In this document: one piece after another, positions 32,141-41,557 of the stretch
Position numbering within the stretch: position 1 is the stretch's first letter
How the letters are laid out: each line of letters begins with the position of its first letter
Assembly: GCA_050012855.1 (NCBI GenBank)
Contig: JBEKGJ010000013.1
Coordinates: 1-64,000, forward strand
DNA length: 64,000 nucleotides
Source of the DNA: JAJXZJ01 sp050012855
GTDB lineage: Bacteria; Verrucomicrobiota; Verrucomicrobiia; Limisphaerales; J093
Reading direction: 5' to 3'
Notes under the pieces: model-generated
What the model saw: the letters and a program-made list of their open reading frames with translations, nothing else
Database searches by the model: none
What the model was told of the DNA's origin: nothing
Translations under genes and position numbers: made by a program

Positions 32141-35100
32141 ATGCGTGTCCCTAAATTGAGTGCGTGGTACGGTCTGTTAGGAGCAGCGGCGCTGACGTCT
32201 GTCACCAGTATGGCAGGCTCGGCAACGTATGACTTCACCACGGACCCCTCCACGATCCCCGGTATGTCCCTGGTCGGTAGCACCGATGGAGCCACAAGTA
32301 TATCCTACCCGGAATGGCGATCCACCGGCGGTAATCCGGGCGGTTATCTGGCGTTACTTGACGCCACGGTAGTTGCCGACGGGGGCCAGAATGGCACCGT
32401 TTTGTTCCCTGACTTCGACCTTGGGTTGGTGGTGCAAGGCTTTACTTTTGACGTGGACCTCCGCGTGGGTAATGCCATTGGTAACGGTGGCCGTCCCGCC
32501 GACGGTTTCAGCGTGAACTACGCCCGCTCCTCCGACCCCGTGGTGGCGGATCTGCTACAAACTCCGCCCGTCAACCCGAGCAACGACTGGGCCATGAGCG
32601 GCCAGCCGGAAGACGGTGTGGGGCAGGGCATTGCGATCGCCTTCGACACCTGGCAGGGCAACGTCATCAACGACGTGCCCGCCGGTGACGTCGAGGGCAT
32701 CATTGTCCGCGTGGACAACCACACGGTCCTCGAGCACGCGATGGCCACCCGCAATGGCTCCTGCACCGACACCAACAGCATGCAGACCGGGCCCTGGGAC
32801 GGCGCCACATCGCCTCCCGACGGCTCGGGCAGCCCCGCGGGCCTTTGCTGGGCGCACCTGCAGGTGGTTTTGGACACGAACTCCCTGCTGACGGTGACCT
32901 GGAAGGGCGCGATCCTGCTCGACCATGCGCAGGTCAACTTCTCGCCCGGTCCGGGCCGGATTATTTTCGGCGGCCGCACGGGCGGTGCGAACGAGAATAC
33001 ACACATTGACAACGTTTCGATCGTGACCATCCCGGCGAATTTCATTGTGCCCGGCGCTCCGGTCGCGACGCCCACCGGCTTTACATGGACCATCAACGAC
33101 TCGGGCACGGCGATGTTCGATGGCACGGCAGCGGGTGCGTTTCCGACGCTCAAACTGAACGGAACGGCGATCACGCCGGGCAGCACCAGCAAGGCGAATG
33201 GTGTTACCACCGTCCTCTATGACGATCCGTCCAAGGTGCTCGGCGCTCCAGGCTCCAACAACACCCTGGAGTTTGTCCTCAAGAGCACCCAAGGCACCAC
33301 GGTCAGCGGCACGAAGACCTTCGCCACGCCGGCGTACGTGAACGTCCCGACCAGCACAGCGGTCACGCCGGACACTACCAAGCCTGGGTTCACCTTGAAG
33401 ATCTACCAGGTTGATCTAACCGATGCCTTGGGGACCACTCACGCCTCGGACCTCGCCAACACGGCGGGCGACTGCGTTGCCGTGATGGAGCGCCAGTTGC
33501 ACGGCGACTACGGCCCCAACTCCGCCGACCTGACCCTCTACACCGGGACCGGCGGAACCCACATCGAACCGAACGTCATCAACTACAATGCGGCCTCCGG
33601 CAACATTGGCGACTTCCTCGATGACGGAACCGTGGCCAACGGACAGCCCTCGCCGAACCTGCCTGGTCTGCCCAGCTTCACGGCCACACGCGAAGGCGGC
33701 ATTGATGACGTGACGATGGCGATCACCACCTACATCCAGTTCCCCGCGGCGGGCGCCTATCAATTCATCTTCAACAGTGACGACGGTTTCCGCATGACGA
33801 CCGCCGGCAACCCGTTGGAAGTGCTCAATGCGCAGATGATCATGCAGGCCGACCTCGGCCGCGGTGCGACGGATTCCGACGGTTGGGTTTATATCCCTGC
33901 GGCGGGCACTTATCCGTTCCGCAGCATCTGGGCCAATGGCGGCGGCGGCTGTAACCTGGAATGGGCATCCTTCGTCAACGGCGTGAAAGTGCTGGTCAAC
34001 GACAAGACCACCACGGGCTCGCTCAAGGCTTTTGCCGCGGCCACGAGTCCCCTGCCGGCGGCGGTCAGCTTCATTGATCCGCCCGTCAACACCGGCCGTC
34101 CGCCTACTCCCGACAATCCGATCCGGGTGGACATCACGCAAGGCGCGAACACGATCAGCAACGTCAAACTCATGGTTAACGGCACGGACGTGACGTCCTC
34201 CGCGACGATCACCCCGGGTGCGGTCACCAAGGTGGTTTACCAGACGTTGCTCCCGGTCAACAACACCGTGGTCGTGAGCTTCAACGATGGCACGAATACC
34301 TACAGCGGAACCAACACCTTCGCCTGCGCCGGTGGCGTCGAGGTTCCGGCGAGCATGGCCCTCAACTCGGCCGACGTGGACAAGACGAAGCCCGGCTTCC
34401 TGATCCATACCTACCAGATTGCGGTCACCAACACGGATAATCCGCCGGGTTACATCGAACCGGGCAATTCGACGCTCTTCGGCGAATACTATGCCAAGGC
34501 CCTGTGGGGCTGGCCGAATGTGGCGACTCTCACGGGCTTCACCGGGCCGGGTTCGTCCTATGTGGAAGCCGATGTGATCAACTACAACGGCGCCAGCGGC
34601 AACACCGGCAGCTTCAACGATGACGGCACGATTGGCGGTATGACGGTGGTGCCGGCGCCCAACATGCCGGGCATCAATAGTGCTAATGCGAACATGGCGA
34701 ACAATGGCCAGAACGACTACGATCTGGAAATCCGCACCGTGCTCGACCTGCAGCCCGGCTACTATCAGATGGGCGTGAATAGCGATGACGGCTTCCGCCT
34801 CATTGTTGGCGATGGCAAGGAAGCCTTCACGTTCCCGGTCGTCGCGGCCGAATTCAACACCGGTCGTGGGGTTGACAACTGGGGCTTCACCCGGTTTGCG
34901 GTTCACATCACCAAGGCGGGCCTGTATCCGTTCCGCCTGGTTTATGAGGAAGGCAATGGCGGCAACAGCGTGGAGTGGTTCCAGCTCAGCAATCCGGCGT
35001 TCAATGGCGTCACCTCGCAGTGGCTGCCTGATCAGGAAGGCAAGACGCTGATCAACGACACGGCGGACAATCCGAACGCCATCAAGGCCTATCAGTATCC

Positions 35101-36202
35101 GATCAACAGCACGGGACCGACCTACGTGAAGAGCTTCGCGCCGGGTCGCAGCAGTTGGGACACCGCGGGCAGCATTGGCCGGGCTGGCCAGGATGCCACG
35201 GTGACCGCCGTGTTGGTGGATGGCTCGACCCCGGTGGACACCACCAAGGTTACGATGACGATCAACGGGACCGCCGTGACGCCGGCGGCGAACAAGTCGA
35301 GCGGGGTAACCACCGTCACCTACAAACCCGCCGCGAGCTTCGCGATGGGCAGCACGAACAACGTGGTGCTGGGCTTCCTCGACCGCACGGTGGCCTGGAC
35401 GTTCATCGTCGGGTTGCCGACGACGCCGACCTTCTGGATTGAAGCGGCGGACTTCGACTACAACGGTGGCCAGACGCAGGCGGCGGCGAGCGTCATGCCG
35501 TATGCGGGTGGCGCGTATGCGGGGCTGGGCGCAGTGGCCGGCACCGACTACAACGGCCCGAACGAGGGCGACAATCCGTATTATCGCTACCCGAACACCC
35601 TCCAGGTGCCGGTGAGCATTGCCACGGACTTCGACCGCGGTGGTGGCGAAGTGGTGGTGGATTACCGCCTGGGCTGGATGGGCAGTGGCCACTGGTTCAA
35701 CTACACCCGCACCTTCCCGGCCGGCAATTACAACGTCTATGCGGCGTTGTCCAGCGGCACATTGGGCGACTCGGTCGGTGGCGACCTCAAGGATATGACC
35801 GGTGGCGCCGGCACGGTGCTGGGCGCGTTCAGCGGCAAGGTTGGCTTCGGTGGCGGTTGGGGCAACAACAACCTCTTCCCGTTGAAGGACGCGGCCACGA
35901 CCAACTCGATCGTGTCCCTCGCCCTCAGCGGCACCAGGACGCTGAGGTTTGACAACAACGGCGGTGACTGGGACTTCATGCTGTTCGCCCCGGCCGCCAT
36001 CGAACTGCCTCAGTTCACGGGCATCACGGTGGATGCGAGCGGCAACGTGACGATCACCTGGGGGGGTGGCGGCACGCTGCAGGTCACGACGAGCCTGACG
36101 GCGCCGGTCACCTGGAGTGACGTTACGGGCGCAACCAGTCCCTATACCGTGACGGCAGCCCAGTTGCCGGGCAAGACGGTGTTCGCTCGGATCAAACAGT
36201 AA
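32141..36202 (+). CDS. Large secreted protein with lectin-like and two PA14-like domains
   Basis: 1353 residues with a signal peptide ending near SMAGSATYDF. Residues ~28-300 resemble an L-type-lectin/concanavalin beta sandwich (FDVDLRVGNA, DGFSVNYAR, ILLDHAQVNF, HIDNVSIVTI). ~300-395 and again later are Ig-like linkers (TFTWTIND-type). Two PA14-like blocks are internal duplicates at ~470-625 and ~805-980: both read (E)xxVINYNxASGNxGxFxDDGT, then SDDGFR. The last ~70 residues are a short beta module ending RIKQ. No catalytic residues or membrane helices were seen. It is probably a carbohydrate-binding surface or extracellular protein. It is the longest gene in the window and stands alone, with a terminator after it. 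Confidence 0.7.
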   Translation: MRVPKLSAWYGLLGAAALTSVTSMAGSATYDFTTDPSTIPGMSLVGSTDGATSISYPEWRSTGGNPGGYLALLDATVVADGGQNGTVLFPDFDLGLVVQGFTFDVDLRVGNAIGNGGRPADGFSVNYARSSDPVVADLLQTPPVNPSNDWAMSGQPEDGVGQGIAIAFDTWQGNVINDVPAGDVEGIIVRVDNHTVLEHAMATRNGSCTDTNSMQTGPWDGATSPPDGSGSPAGLCWAHLQVVLDTNSLLTVTWKGAILLDHAQVNFSPGPGRIIFGGRTGGANENTHIDNVSIVTIPANFIVPGAPVATPTGFTWTINDSGTAMFDGTAAGAFPTLKLNGTAITPGSTSKANGVTTVLYDDPSKVLGAPGSNNTLEFVLKSTQGTTVSGTKTFATPAYVNVPTSTAVTPDTTKPGFTLKIYQVDLTDALGTTHASDLANTAGDCVAVMERQLHGDYGPNSADLTLYTGTGGTHIEPNVINYNAASGNIGDFLDDGTVANGQPSPNLPGLPSFTATREGGIDDVTMAITTYIQFPAAGAYQFIFNSDDGFRMTTAGNPLEVLNAQMIMQADLGRGATDSDGWVYIPAAGTYPFRSIWANGGGGCNLEWASFVNGVKVLVNDKTTTGSLKAFAAATSPLPAAVSFIDPPVNTGRPPTPDNPIRVDITQGANTISNVKLMVNGTDVTSSATITPGAVTKVVYQTLLPVNNTVVVSFNDGTNTYSGTNTFACAGGVEVPASMALNSADVDKTKPGFLIHTYQIAVTNTDNPPGYIEPGNSTLFGEYYAKALWGWPNVATLTGFTGPGSSYVEADVINYNGASGNTGSFNDDGTIGGMTVVPAPNMPGINSANANMANNGQNDYDLEIRTVLDLQPGYYQMGVNSDDGFRLIVGDGKEAFTFPVVAAEFNTGRGVDNWGFTRFAVHITKAGLYPFRLVYEEGNGGNSVEWFQLSNPAFNGVTSQWLPDQEGKTLINDTADNPNAIKAYQYPINSTGPTYVKSFAPGRSSWDTAGSIGRAGQDATVTAVLVDGSTPVDTTKVTMTINGTAVTPAANKSSGVTTVTYKPAASFAMGSTNNVVLGFLDRTVAWTFIVGLPTTPTFWIEAADFDYNGGQTQAAASVMPYAGGAYAGLGAVAGTDYNGPNEGDNPYYRYPNTLQVPVSIATDFDRGGGEVVVDYRLGWMGSGHWFNYTRTFPAGNYNVYAALSSGTLGDSVGGDLKDMTGGAGTVLGAFSGKVGFGGGWGNNNLFPLKDAATTNSIVSLALSGTRTLRFDNNGGDWDFMLFAPAAIELPQFTGITVDASGNVTITWGGGGTLQVTTSLTAPVTWSDVTGATSPYTVTAAQLPGKTVFARIKQ

Positions 36203-36223
36203 GCATCTGAGCAGTTGATTCAC

Positions 36224-36256
36224 GGAGACCGGGGTTCGCCCCGGTCTCTTTTTTTA
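36224..36256 (+). terminator. Rho-independent terminator
   Basis: GAGACCGGGG-TTCG-CCCCGGTCTC stem-loop (36225-36248) followed by a run of T, 22 bases after the stop of the large secreted protein. Confidence 0.93.
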
Positions 36257-36439
36257 TTCGCGAATCTCCGGCAAGTCGTCGGCCAGGCGGGCGCGCTCTC
36301 CAAGTCAGTAGCCGCGGTGAGTCGGCTCATTCTTCAGTTTGGGCCATGTCCGTGACGCCCGGCACATGCAAGCGGGGATTTGAGCGGACTCACGTCCGTT
36401 GCTAGCGGCGAAGTGTAGGCCAGACGCGCGCCCCCGCGC

Positions 36440-37312
36440 TCACTGACCGAGCCGCTGCTTGACCGCGCGGATGAAGGCGGGACTCGTGCCACAGCAGCCA
36501 CCAATGAAACTTGCGCCCGCCTTCACCAGTTCCGGCACGTGGCTGGCGAACACTTCCGGCGTGGTCTGGTAAACGATCCGGCCGTTCACCATCGCCGGCA
36601 GACCGGCGTTGGCCTTGATCCAGACCGGCCGGTCGGTCGCCGCCTTCAATCGTCGGCAGACCGGCACGTAGCGTTCGATGCCGACGCCGCAGTTGGCGCC
36701 GATCACGTCCGCGCCGGCATCGGTCAGTTCACGGGCAACCTGTTCGGGCGTGGCGCCCATCATCGTGCGGTCCTTGTCCTTGCCGGCGTCGAACACCATG
36801 CAGGCCACGACCGGCAGGCCGGTCGCCTTCGCGGCCGCGAGCGCAAGCTTGGCCTCGGCGAGGTCGGACATGGTTTCGATGACGATGGCATCCACGCCGC
36901 CGTCGGCGACCGCGCGGGCCTGTTCCGCGAATGCTGCCGCCAGTTCGTCCTCGGTCGTTTCGCCGGTCATCAGCATTTTGCCGCTGGGACCGAGCGAAGC
37001 GAAGACGCAGGCGCGGTCGGCGGCGGCCCGGCGGGAGATTTGCACGCCCCGGCGGTTGATTTCGACGACCTGGTCGGCGAGCGCGTGACCGGCCAGGCGA
37101 ACCCGATTGGCGCCAAACGTATTCGTCAGAATCACGCGGCTCCCGGCGGCGACATAGGCCTGCGCGACCTCGGCAACGCAGTCGGCGTGGGTGAGATTCC
37201 AGCCGTCCGGGAACTCGCCGGTGGCGAGGCCGCGGGCCTGGAGCTCGGTGCCCCAGGCGCCGTCAGTGACGACGGGTCCGGCGGCGAGCAGTCGCGCGAT
37301 CAAATCGCTCAT
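36440..37312 (-). CDS. Stand-alone homocysteine S-methyltransferase domain protein
   Basis: 290 residues matching the Hcy-binding domain of MetH and betaine/S-methylmethionine methyltransferases. It opens with VTDGAWGTELQARGL and has NTFGANRVRL, ANCGVGIERY and the C-terminal FIGGCCGTSPAFI, where the Cys pair together with the upstream Cys in ANCGVG would bind Zn. It is encoded 15 bases downstream of a corrinoid protein. Together they look like the homocysteine and cobalamin modules of MetH as separate chains, without the folate and reactivation domains. The methyl donor is unknown. Confidence 0.85.
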   Translation of the reverse strand: MSDLIARLLAAGPVVTDGAWGTELQARGLATGEFPDGWNLTHADCVAEVAQAYVAAGSRVILTNTFGANRVRLAGHALADQVVEINRRGVQISRRAAADRACVFASLGPSGKMLMTGETTEDELAAAFAEQARAVADGGVDAIVIETMSDLAEAKLALAAAKATGLPVVACMVFDAGKDKDRTMMGATPEQVARELTDAGADVIGANCGVGIERYVPVCRRLKAATDRPVWIKANAGLPAMVNGRIVYQTTPEVFASHVPELVKAGASFIGGCCGTSPAFIRAVKQRLGQ

Positions 37313-37327
37313 GGGATGCGCGACGGG

Positions 37328-37969
37328 CTACGCCTGCGCAGGGATGTTCTTGCGGGCGAGAGCCACGGCGGCCGGGGCGTTGTCGCTGTAGCCGTCGGCG
37401 CCGATTTCGTCGGCGTATTGTTGGGTGATCGGCGCGCCGCCGATGAGAACCTTGACCTTGCCGCGGACGCCGGCCTGCTTGAGCGCGTCGATGGTGGTCT
37501 TCATCGAGGGCATCGTGGTGGTCAGCAGCGCGGACATGGCGACGATCTGGGCGTTTTTCTCGCGCACGGCCGTGACGAATTGCTCGGGGGCGACGTTCAC
37601 CCCCAGGTCAATCACCTCGAACCCGCCGCCTTCGAGCATCGCGGCGACGAGGTTCTTGCCGATGTCGTGCAGGTCGCCCTTGACGGTGCCGATGGCGACG
37701 CGGGCGACCGGCTGGTCGCCGCGGGCGGTGAGCAGCGGGCGGATGATTTCGAGGCAGGATTTCATGGCCCGGGCGGAGATCAGCAGTTCGGGCACGAAAT
37801 ACTCGTTGCACTCGAACCGTCGGCCGACCTCGTCCATGGCGGGAACCATGAAGTCGTGAACCAGCGTCAGCGGGTCAACGCCCGCGGCAATGGCCTGTTC
37901 GGTCGTGGCCCGCGCGGCTTTGGCGTCACCGCTCAGCACGGCATCGTAAAGAGGTTTCCAGTCTTGCAT
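37328..37969 (-). CDS. Corrinoid (B12)-binding methyltransferase protein
   Basis: A 213-residue MtaC/MtbC-type protein. An N-terminal helical cap (~1-85, VHDFMVPAMDEVGRRFECNE, FVPELLISARAMK) precedes a Rossmann B12 domain with the ligand motif GDLHDIGKN (DxHxxG), then MSALLTTTMPSM and VLIGGAPITQQYADEIGADG. It carries methylcobalamin between a donor enzyme and an acceptor; here the acceptor is plausibly the homocysteine protein just downstream. Neither a reactivation domain nor a corrinoid-reducing partner is seen nearby. Confidence 0.9.
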   Translation of the reverse strand: MQDWKPLYDAVLSGDAKAARATTEQAIAAGVDPLTLVHDFMVPAMDEVGRRFECNEYFVPELLISARAMKSCLEIIRPLLTARGDQPVARVAIGTVKGDLHDIGKNLVAAMLEGGGFEVIDLGVNVAPEQFVTAVREKNAQIVAMSALLTTTMPSMKTTIDALKQAGVRGKVKVLIGGAPITQQYADEIGADGYSDNAPAAVALARKNIPAQA

Positions 37970-38006
37970 CGTCGTTAATGAACAATATGGCCGGCTTCGC
38001 GGGGCC

Positions 38007-38042
38007 GGTCGTGGTTAGCGTTGACCCTGGCCAACCACGACC
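38007..38042. repeat. Perfect 10-bp-stem hairpin in the leader of the corrinoid operon
   Basis: GGTCGTGGTT and AACCACGACC flank a 16-nt spacer, 38-73 bases upstream of the corrinoid start on the minus strand. It could be a regulatory structure. A B12 riboswitch was considered but its conserved boxes were not found. Confidence 0.45.
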
Positions 38043-38137
38043 TGGTATCCGGTTGTGGCTGACGGCAGGCATTCAACACCGGGCCGTCCCGCGGCGCGAG
38101 TCATTTTTTCTGCGCCAGGCCCGCGCCTGGTCACCCC

Positions 38138-39268
38138 TTAGAGTCGCAGAAAGATCTTCCGTTGATACAGGAACCGGGCGATGCCGAAGGTGATGAGGAG
38201 CCCCACCAGCGCCACAGCGAGTTGCCCGCAATTGCCGAAATAGTGGTTCACGTCGCCACCGACAAATCGCTTGGCGATCGCCTCGATGTCCACCAATTCG
38301 TGTAGCAGGTAGATCGTGATCGGGTTCATGCCGATCCACACGAAGGGTGTGGCCCAGCCGCGCCAGCCCAAGGTGTCCACCACCAGGTAGAACCCCGCCA
38401 GCAGGAGGCTGCTGTAACCGCAGGCCACCAGCACAAAGGAGGAAGTCCAGAGCTTCTTGATGACCGGGAACTGGCAGTTCCACAGCCACCCCAGGCCCAC
38501 GAGCGCGACGCCCGCGCCCGCCAGGAGGCAGACCTTGGTCCAGTTGGTGCGTTTCGGGTCGCGCAGCAGCACGCCGGCGAACACGCCGAGCAGGCAGTTC
38601 GCGATGGCCGGGAACGTGCTCAGCAGCCCTTCCGGGTCGTGGTCGCCGTCCCACTTCCGCAATGGCAGATACTGCTGGTCAATCCAGTTGGTGAGGTTCT
38701 GGCCCTCGGCGAAGTTGCCCGCCGAGCCGCCCGGCACCGGAACAAACGTCAGGAGCGCCCAATAGCCGACCAACAGGCCCACGCACCAGGCGATCCGGCC
38801 GCGCTGCTCGAAATAGACAAAGATCAACCCGGCGAACAGGTAGGCCAGCGCGATCCGTTGCAGCACGCCCAGCAAACGGATTCGCTCAAACGGCGTGCCG
38901 AATCCGCCGTAGTAAAAGATGCCGAGCAGGTAGAGCAACACCGCGCGGCGCAGAATGCGCGCCACGGCGCCAGTGCGGCCATCCGTTGCCAGCCGTTGGC
39001 CGAGCGAAAATACGAGCGACACGCCGACGATAAACACAAACATCGGGAAGATCAGGTCCTCGCAATGGAATCCTGCCCAGCCGACGTGTTCCAATTGAAG
39101 GGCCAGCCGGTGGATCAGGCCGGTGTCGCTGACCTTGCGCAGGCCCTCGACCAGCGCATCGGCGCCGACGATCCAAAACATGTCGAAACCGCGCAGGGCA
39201 TCGAGCGAAACGAGACGTTCGGGCTTGGCTGGCGCGGACGGTGTGAGGGCGGGAGTATCGTCAGGCAT
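38138..39268 (-). CDS. DUF5009 / acyltransferase-3-like membrane protein
   Basis: About 376 residues; start ATG 39268 (MPDDTPALTPSAPAKPERLV), with an in-frame ATG at 39295. It opens RLVSLDALRGFDMFWIVG, the mark of DUF5009 and heparan-alpha-glucosaminide N-acetyltransferase-type proteins, and has ~10 membrane segments, including FPMFVFIVGVSLVFSLGQRL, WALLTFVPVPG and FVWIGMNPITIYLL. It may transfer acyl groups to surface sugars. It is divergent from lpxI, sharing the 143-bp spacer. Confidence 0.85.
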   Translation of the reverse strand: MPDDTPALTPSAPAKPERLVSLDALRGFDMFWIVGADALVEGLRKVSDTGLIHRLALQLEHVGWAGFHCEDLIFPMFVFIVGVSLVFSLGQRLATDGRTGAVARILRRAVLLYLLGIFYYGGFGTPFERIRLLGVLQRIALAYLFAGLIFVYFEQRGRIAWCVGLLVGYWALLTFVPVPGGSAGNFAEGQNLTNWIDQQYLPLRKWDGDHDPEGLLSTFPAIANCLLGVFAGVLLRDPKRTNWTKVCLLAGAGVALVGLGWLWNCQFPVIKKLWTSSFVLVACGYSSLLLAGFYLVVDTLGWRGWATPFVWIGMNPITIYLLHELVDIEAIAKRFVGGDVNHYFGNCGQLAVALVGLLITFGIARFLYQRKIFLRL

Positions 39269-39411
39269 AATCCGGTTTTTGCTGATTGGCGGCAACCATC
39301 CCGGAAACCGGCGCTGGATTCAACCGGAAAACGGTGACCCGGGTGGGCCGGCCTTTCCCATCCGATGAATGCGGTTGCGACGCCGCCACGCCGCCGGTTA
39401 TTGTGCCGGGC

Positions 39412-40227
39412 GTGACAACCCATGTTCTCGGCCTCATTGCCGGCAGCCGCACCCTGCCGCTCGAGTTCGCCCGTCAGGTCCGCGCCCAGGGCGGCACCCG
39501 GCTGGTCGCCGTTGCCTGCGAAGGTGAAACGGACCCCGCCCTCGCCGGGTTGGTGGATGACATCGTCTGGCTGCGCATCGGGCAGCTCTCCAAACTCATC
39601 GAGGCCTTCACCGAGCGCGGCGTCAAGCAATGCGTCATGCTCGGCCAGATCGCGCCCAGGAACCTGTTCGACCTGCGGCCCGACCTGCGTGCCGCGTCCC
39701 TGCTGCTGCGGCTCAAGGAAAGGAACGCCCACACCATTTTCGGGGCGATCGCCGATGAGCTGAAAAAAAAAGGCGTGGAACTGGTCGAGGCAACGCCGTG
39801 GCTGCGACCGCTCATGCCCGGCGCGGGGTTTCTGTTGGGACCGAAGCTGGCCGACGAGCAGCGTGCCGACGTCGAGTTCGGCTGGCGGATCGCGAAGGAA
39901 GTTTCACGGCTGGAAATCGGCCAGACGGTCGTGGTGAAACGCGGCACGGTCCTGGCGGTGGAGGGATTCGAGGGCACGGACAAGTGCCTGGCGCGTGGGG
40001 GCGAACTGGCCGGCCGCAGCGGCGGCGCGGTGGCCGTGAAGGTGGCCAAGGAAGACCACGACATGCGTTTTGACATCCCAACCATCGGCCAGCACACCAT
40101 CGAGACCTGCGCGGCGGCCGGCGTGGCGGTGCTGGCGTTCGAGGCCGGCCGGACCCTGGTGCTCGAACAGGATTTGCTGGCGTCGTTGACACGCCAGAAA
40201 GAGGTTTCCCTCCTGGCGGCCAACTGA
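39412..40227 (+). CDS. lpxI: UDP-2,3-diacylglucosamine diphosphatase LpxI
   Basis: GTG 39412 was chosen because VTTHVLGLIAGSRTLPLEFA begins the family; a longer open frame exists upstream, and GTG 39403 is an alternative. The two LpxI/DUF1009 halves are present: RLVAVACEGETDPALA and KQCVMLGQIAPRNLFD, then ALEGFEGTDKCLARGGE-type and MRFDIPTIGQHTIETC blocks. It makes lipid X in lipid A synthesis where LpxH is absent, so the organism has an LPS-type outer membrane. About 271 residues. Confidence 0.93.
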   Translation: MTTHVLGLIAGSRTLPLEFARQVRAQGGTRLVAVACEGETDPALAGLVDDIVWLRIGQLSKLIEAFTERGVKQCVMLGQIAPRNLFDLRPDLRAASLLLRLKERNAHTIFGAIADELKKKGVELVEATPWLRPLMPGAGFLLGPKLADEQRADVEFGWRIAKEVSRLEIGQTVVVKRGTVLAVEGFEGTDKCLARGGELAGRSGGAVAVKVAKEDHDMRFDIPTIGQHTIETCAAAGVAVLAFEAGRTLVLEQDLLASLTRQKEVSLLAAN

Positions 40228-40277
40228 CCCCCGCCGCCGCGGCTTGGTGAACTTGCGGCCGCGGGCCGACGAGGCGG

Positions 40278-41408
40278 TTAGTGCGGATGCGGCGGTCCTT
40301 CGCCGCCGTGCGGTTCACCCAGCCGCGGGCGATACACTTCCAGCGTCTTGGTTTCGCGGTTCAGCCGTTCGGGAGAACGCGTCGCCGTGGGCGTCTGCAA
40401 GTCCTGCAAACGCATGGTTTCGACCGAGTGCCCGCGGACGGCGGCGACATGCGCCGGATCAATGCCGTGATTGACGATCTGCGTCCGCGTCTCGTGGTTC
40501 ACCACTACCTTGTTGACCGTGTAATTGTTGTTGATGGTGGTGCGGTTGAAGATGCCGCGGATTTCAGCTTCCTGGCGCCAGTGCGCGCGCAGCGGGCTGC
40601 CCATTTCGCGAACGTAACAGAAGCTGAAACGGCTCCAGTCGAGGCCGAAGTCGAAGCCCACCGCGACATGCACTCCATGAAACAGGAAGCCGGCACTCAC
40701 GGTGTCGTAAACCGCGCCCGGTGGCAGCGGCGCCCAGCCGCAGTAATCGCCTCCGGACCGCCAGACAACCCACGCCGGTCCCCAAACGCGGTCAGGCATC
40801 CAGATCCAGCCATGATGCGGATGCAGATGCCACCGACCGTAATGAAACACCGCCCAGCCCCAGGGATAATCTGAGGTCCAATACCAGCCCTGGTCCGTGT
40901 AAACCCAGTGGCCGCCGTCCCAGTAGGGCCGCCACCCCGGCGTCTGCACGACCGTGGTGGGCTGCCAGTACCATTGGTTGTCCTCCGCCAGGAGCCAATG
41001 TCCGTAGGGGCTGAGTTCCTGGTAGAAGTACGCCGCATCGGAAGGAATTGAAGTTACGGCCAAGGCCGGTTGGGCGGGGGGCGGCGGCAGGAAGGGAACC
41101 GGCTGCGGCGTCGGCGGTGGCGCGACGGCGGGTGCCGGTTGCGGCCCGGCCCCTTTGCCGCTGATCACCATGGCGTTGAGGACGGCCGCGCTCACGCCCT
41201 GGTTGTGCAGGTTGATGATGTCCTGCGAGGCAAGGTCATAGTTCAGGTTCTGGCCCTTGATGAAGGCCACAATCGTATCCTCGGCCACGCTGGCGTTCTT
41301 CAGCTTGAGCACTTCGCCGACGGCGGCGGTGTTTTCCGCGTTGACCCGGCTCATCAGCCCTCCCAGGAGGAGGGCCGCCAGACTGAGATGCAATGCAGTT
41401 TTGATCAT
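40278..41408 (-). CDS. DUF6600-domain exported protein
   Basis: The start MIKTALHLSLAALLLGGLMS (ATG 41408) gives a signal peptide; the frame stays open upstream. After a helical N-terminal part (LKLKNASVAEDTIVAFIKGQ) and a Pro-rich linker (~110-140), a Trp/Tyr-rich repeat region follows (SPYGHWLLAEDNQWYWQP, GWRPYWDGGHWVYTDQGWYW, GWAVFHYGRWHLHPHHGWIW), typical of DUF6600, and then a polar tail. It is periplasmic or surface-exposed, function unknown. Divergent from gnd. Confidence 0.75.
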   Translation of the reverse strand: MIKTALHLSLAALLLGGLMSRVNAENTAAVGEVLKLKNASVAEDTIVAFIKGQNLNYDLASQDIINLHNQGVSAAVLNAMVISGKGAGPQPAPAVAPPPTPQPVPFLPPPPAQPALAVTSIPSDAAYFYQELSPYGHWLLAEDNQWYWQPTTVVQTPGWRPYWDGGHWVYTDQGWYWTSDYPWGWAVFHYGRWHLHPHHGWIWMPDRVWGPAWVVWRSGGDYCGWAPLPPGAVYDTVSAGFLFHGVHVAVGFDFGLDWSRFSFCYVREMGSPLRAHWRQEAEIRGIFNRTTINNNYTVNKVVVNHETRTQIVNHGIDPAHVAAVRGHSVETMRLQDLQTPTATRSPERLNRETKTLEVYRPRLGEPHGGEGPPHPH

Positions 41409-41557
41409 ACTTCCTTTGCCTAAAGACGTTCGGTGCGGCTTCGCGGTTACCGGGCCGCCGGAAGACCGGCGACGGCCGCGGTTTTCTGCTTCCTCGCCCG
41501 CCGCGCCGCGGGGTATCGTCCTGTCCTGGTTCGACCGTTCTACGCCGTAACTATTCA

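Noticed and set aside
33416..36223. 935-codon minus-strand open frame opposite the large secreted protein
   Set aside because: Arg/Gly/Val-rich with no recognisable motif; the plus strand has signal peptide, repeated PA14-like blocks and a terminator.
37970..38137. Cobalamin or SAH riboswitch ahead of the corrinoid operon
   Set aside because: The leader has strong hairpins but I could not find the conserved B12 box or SAH core.
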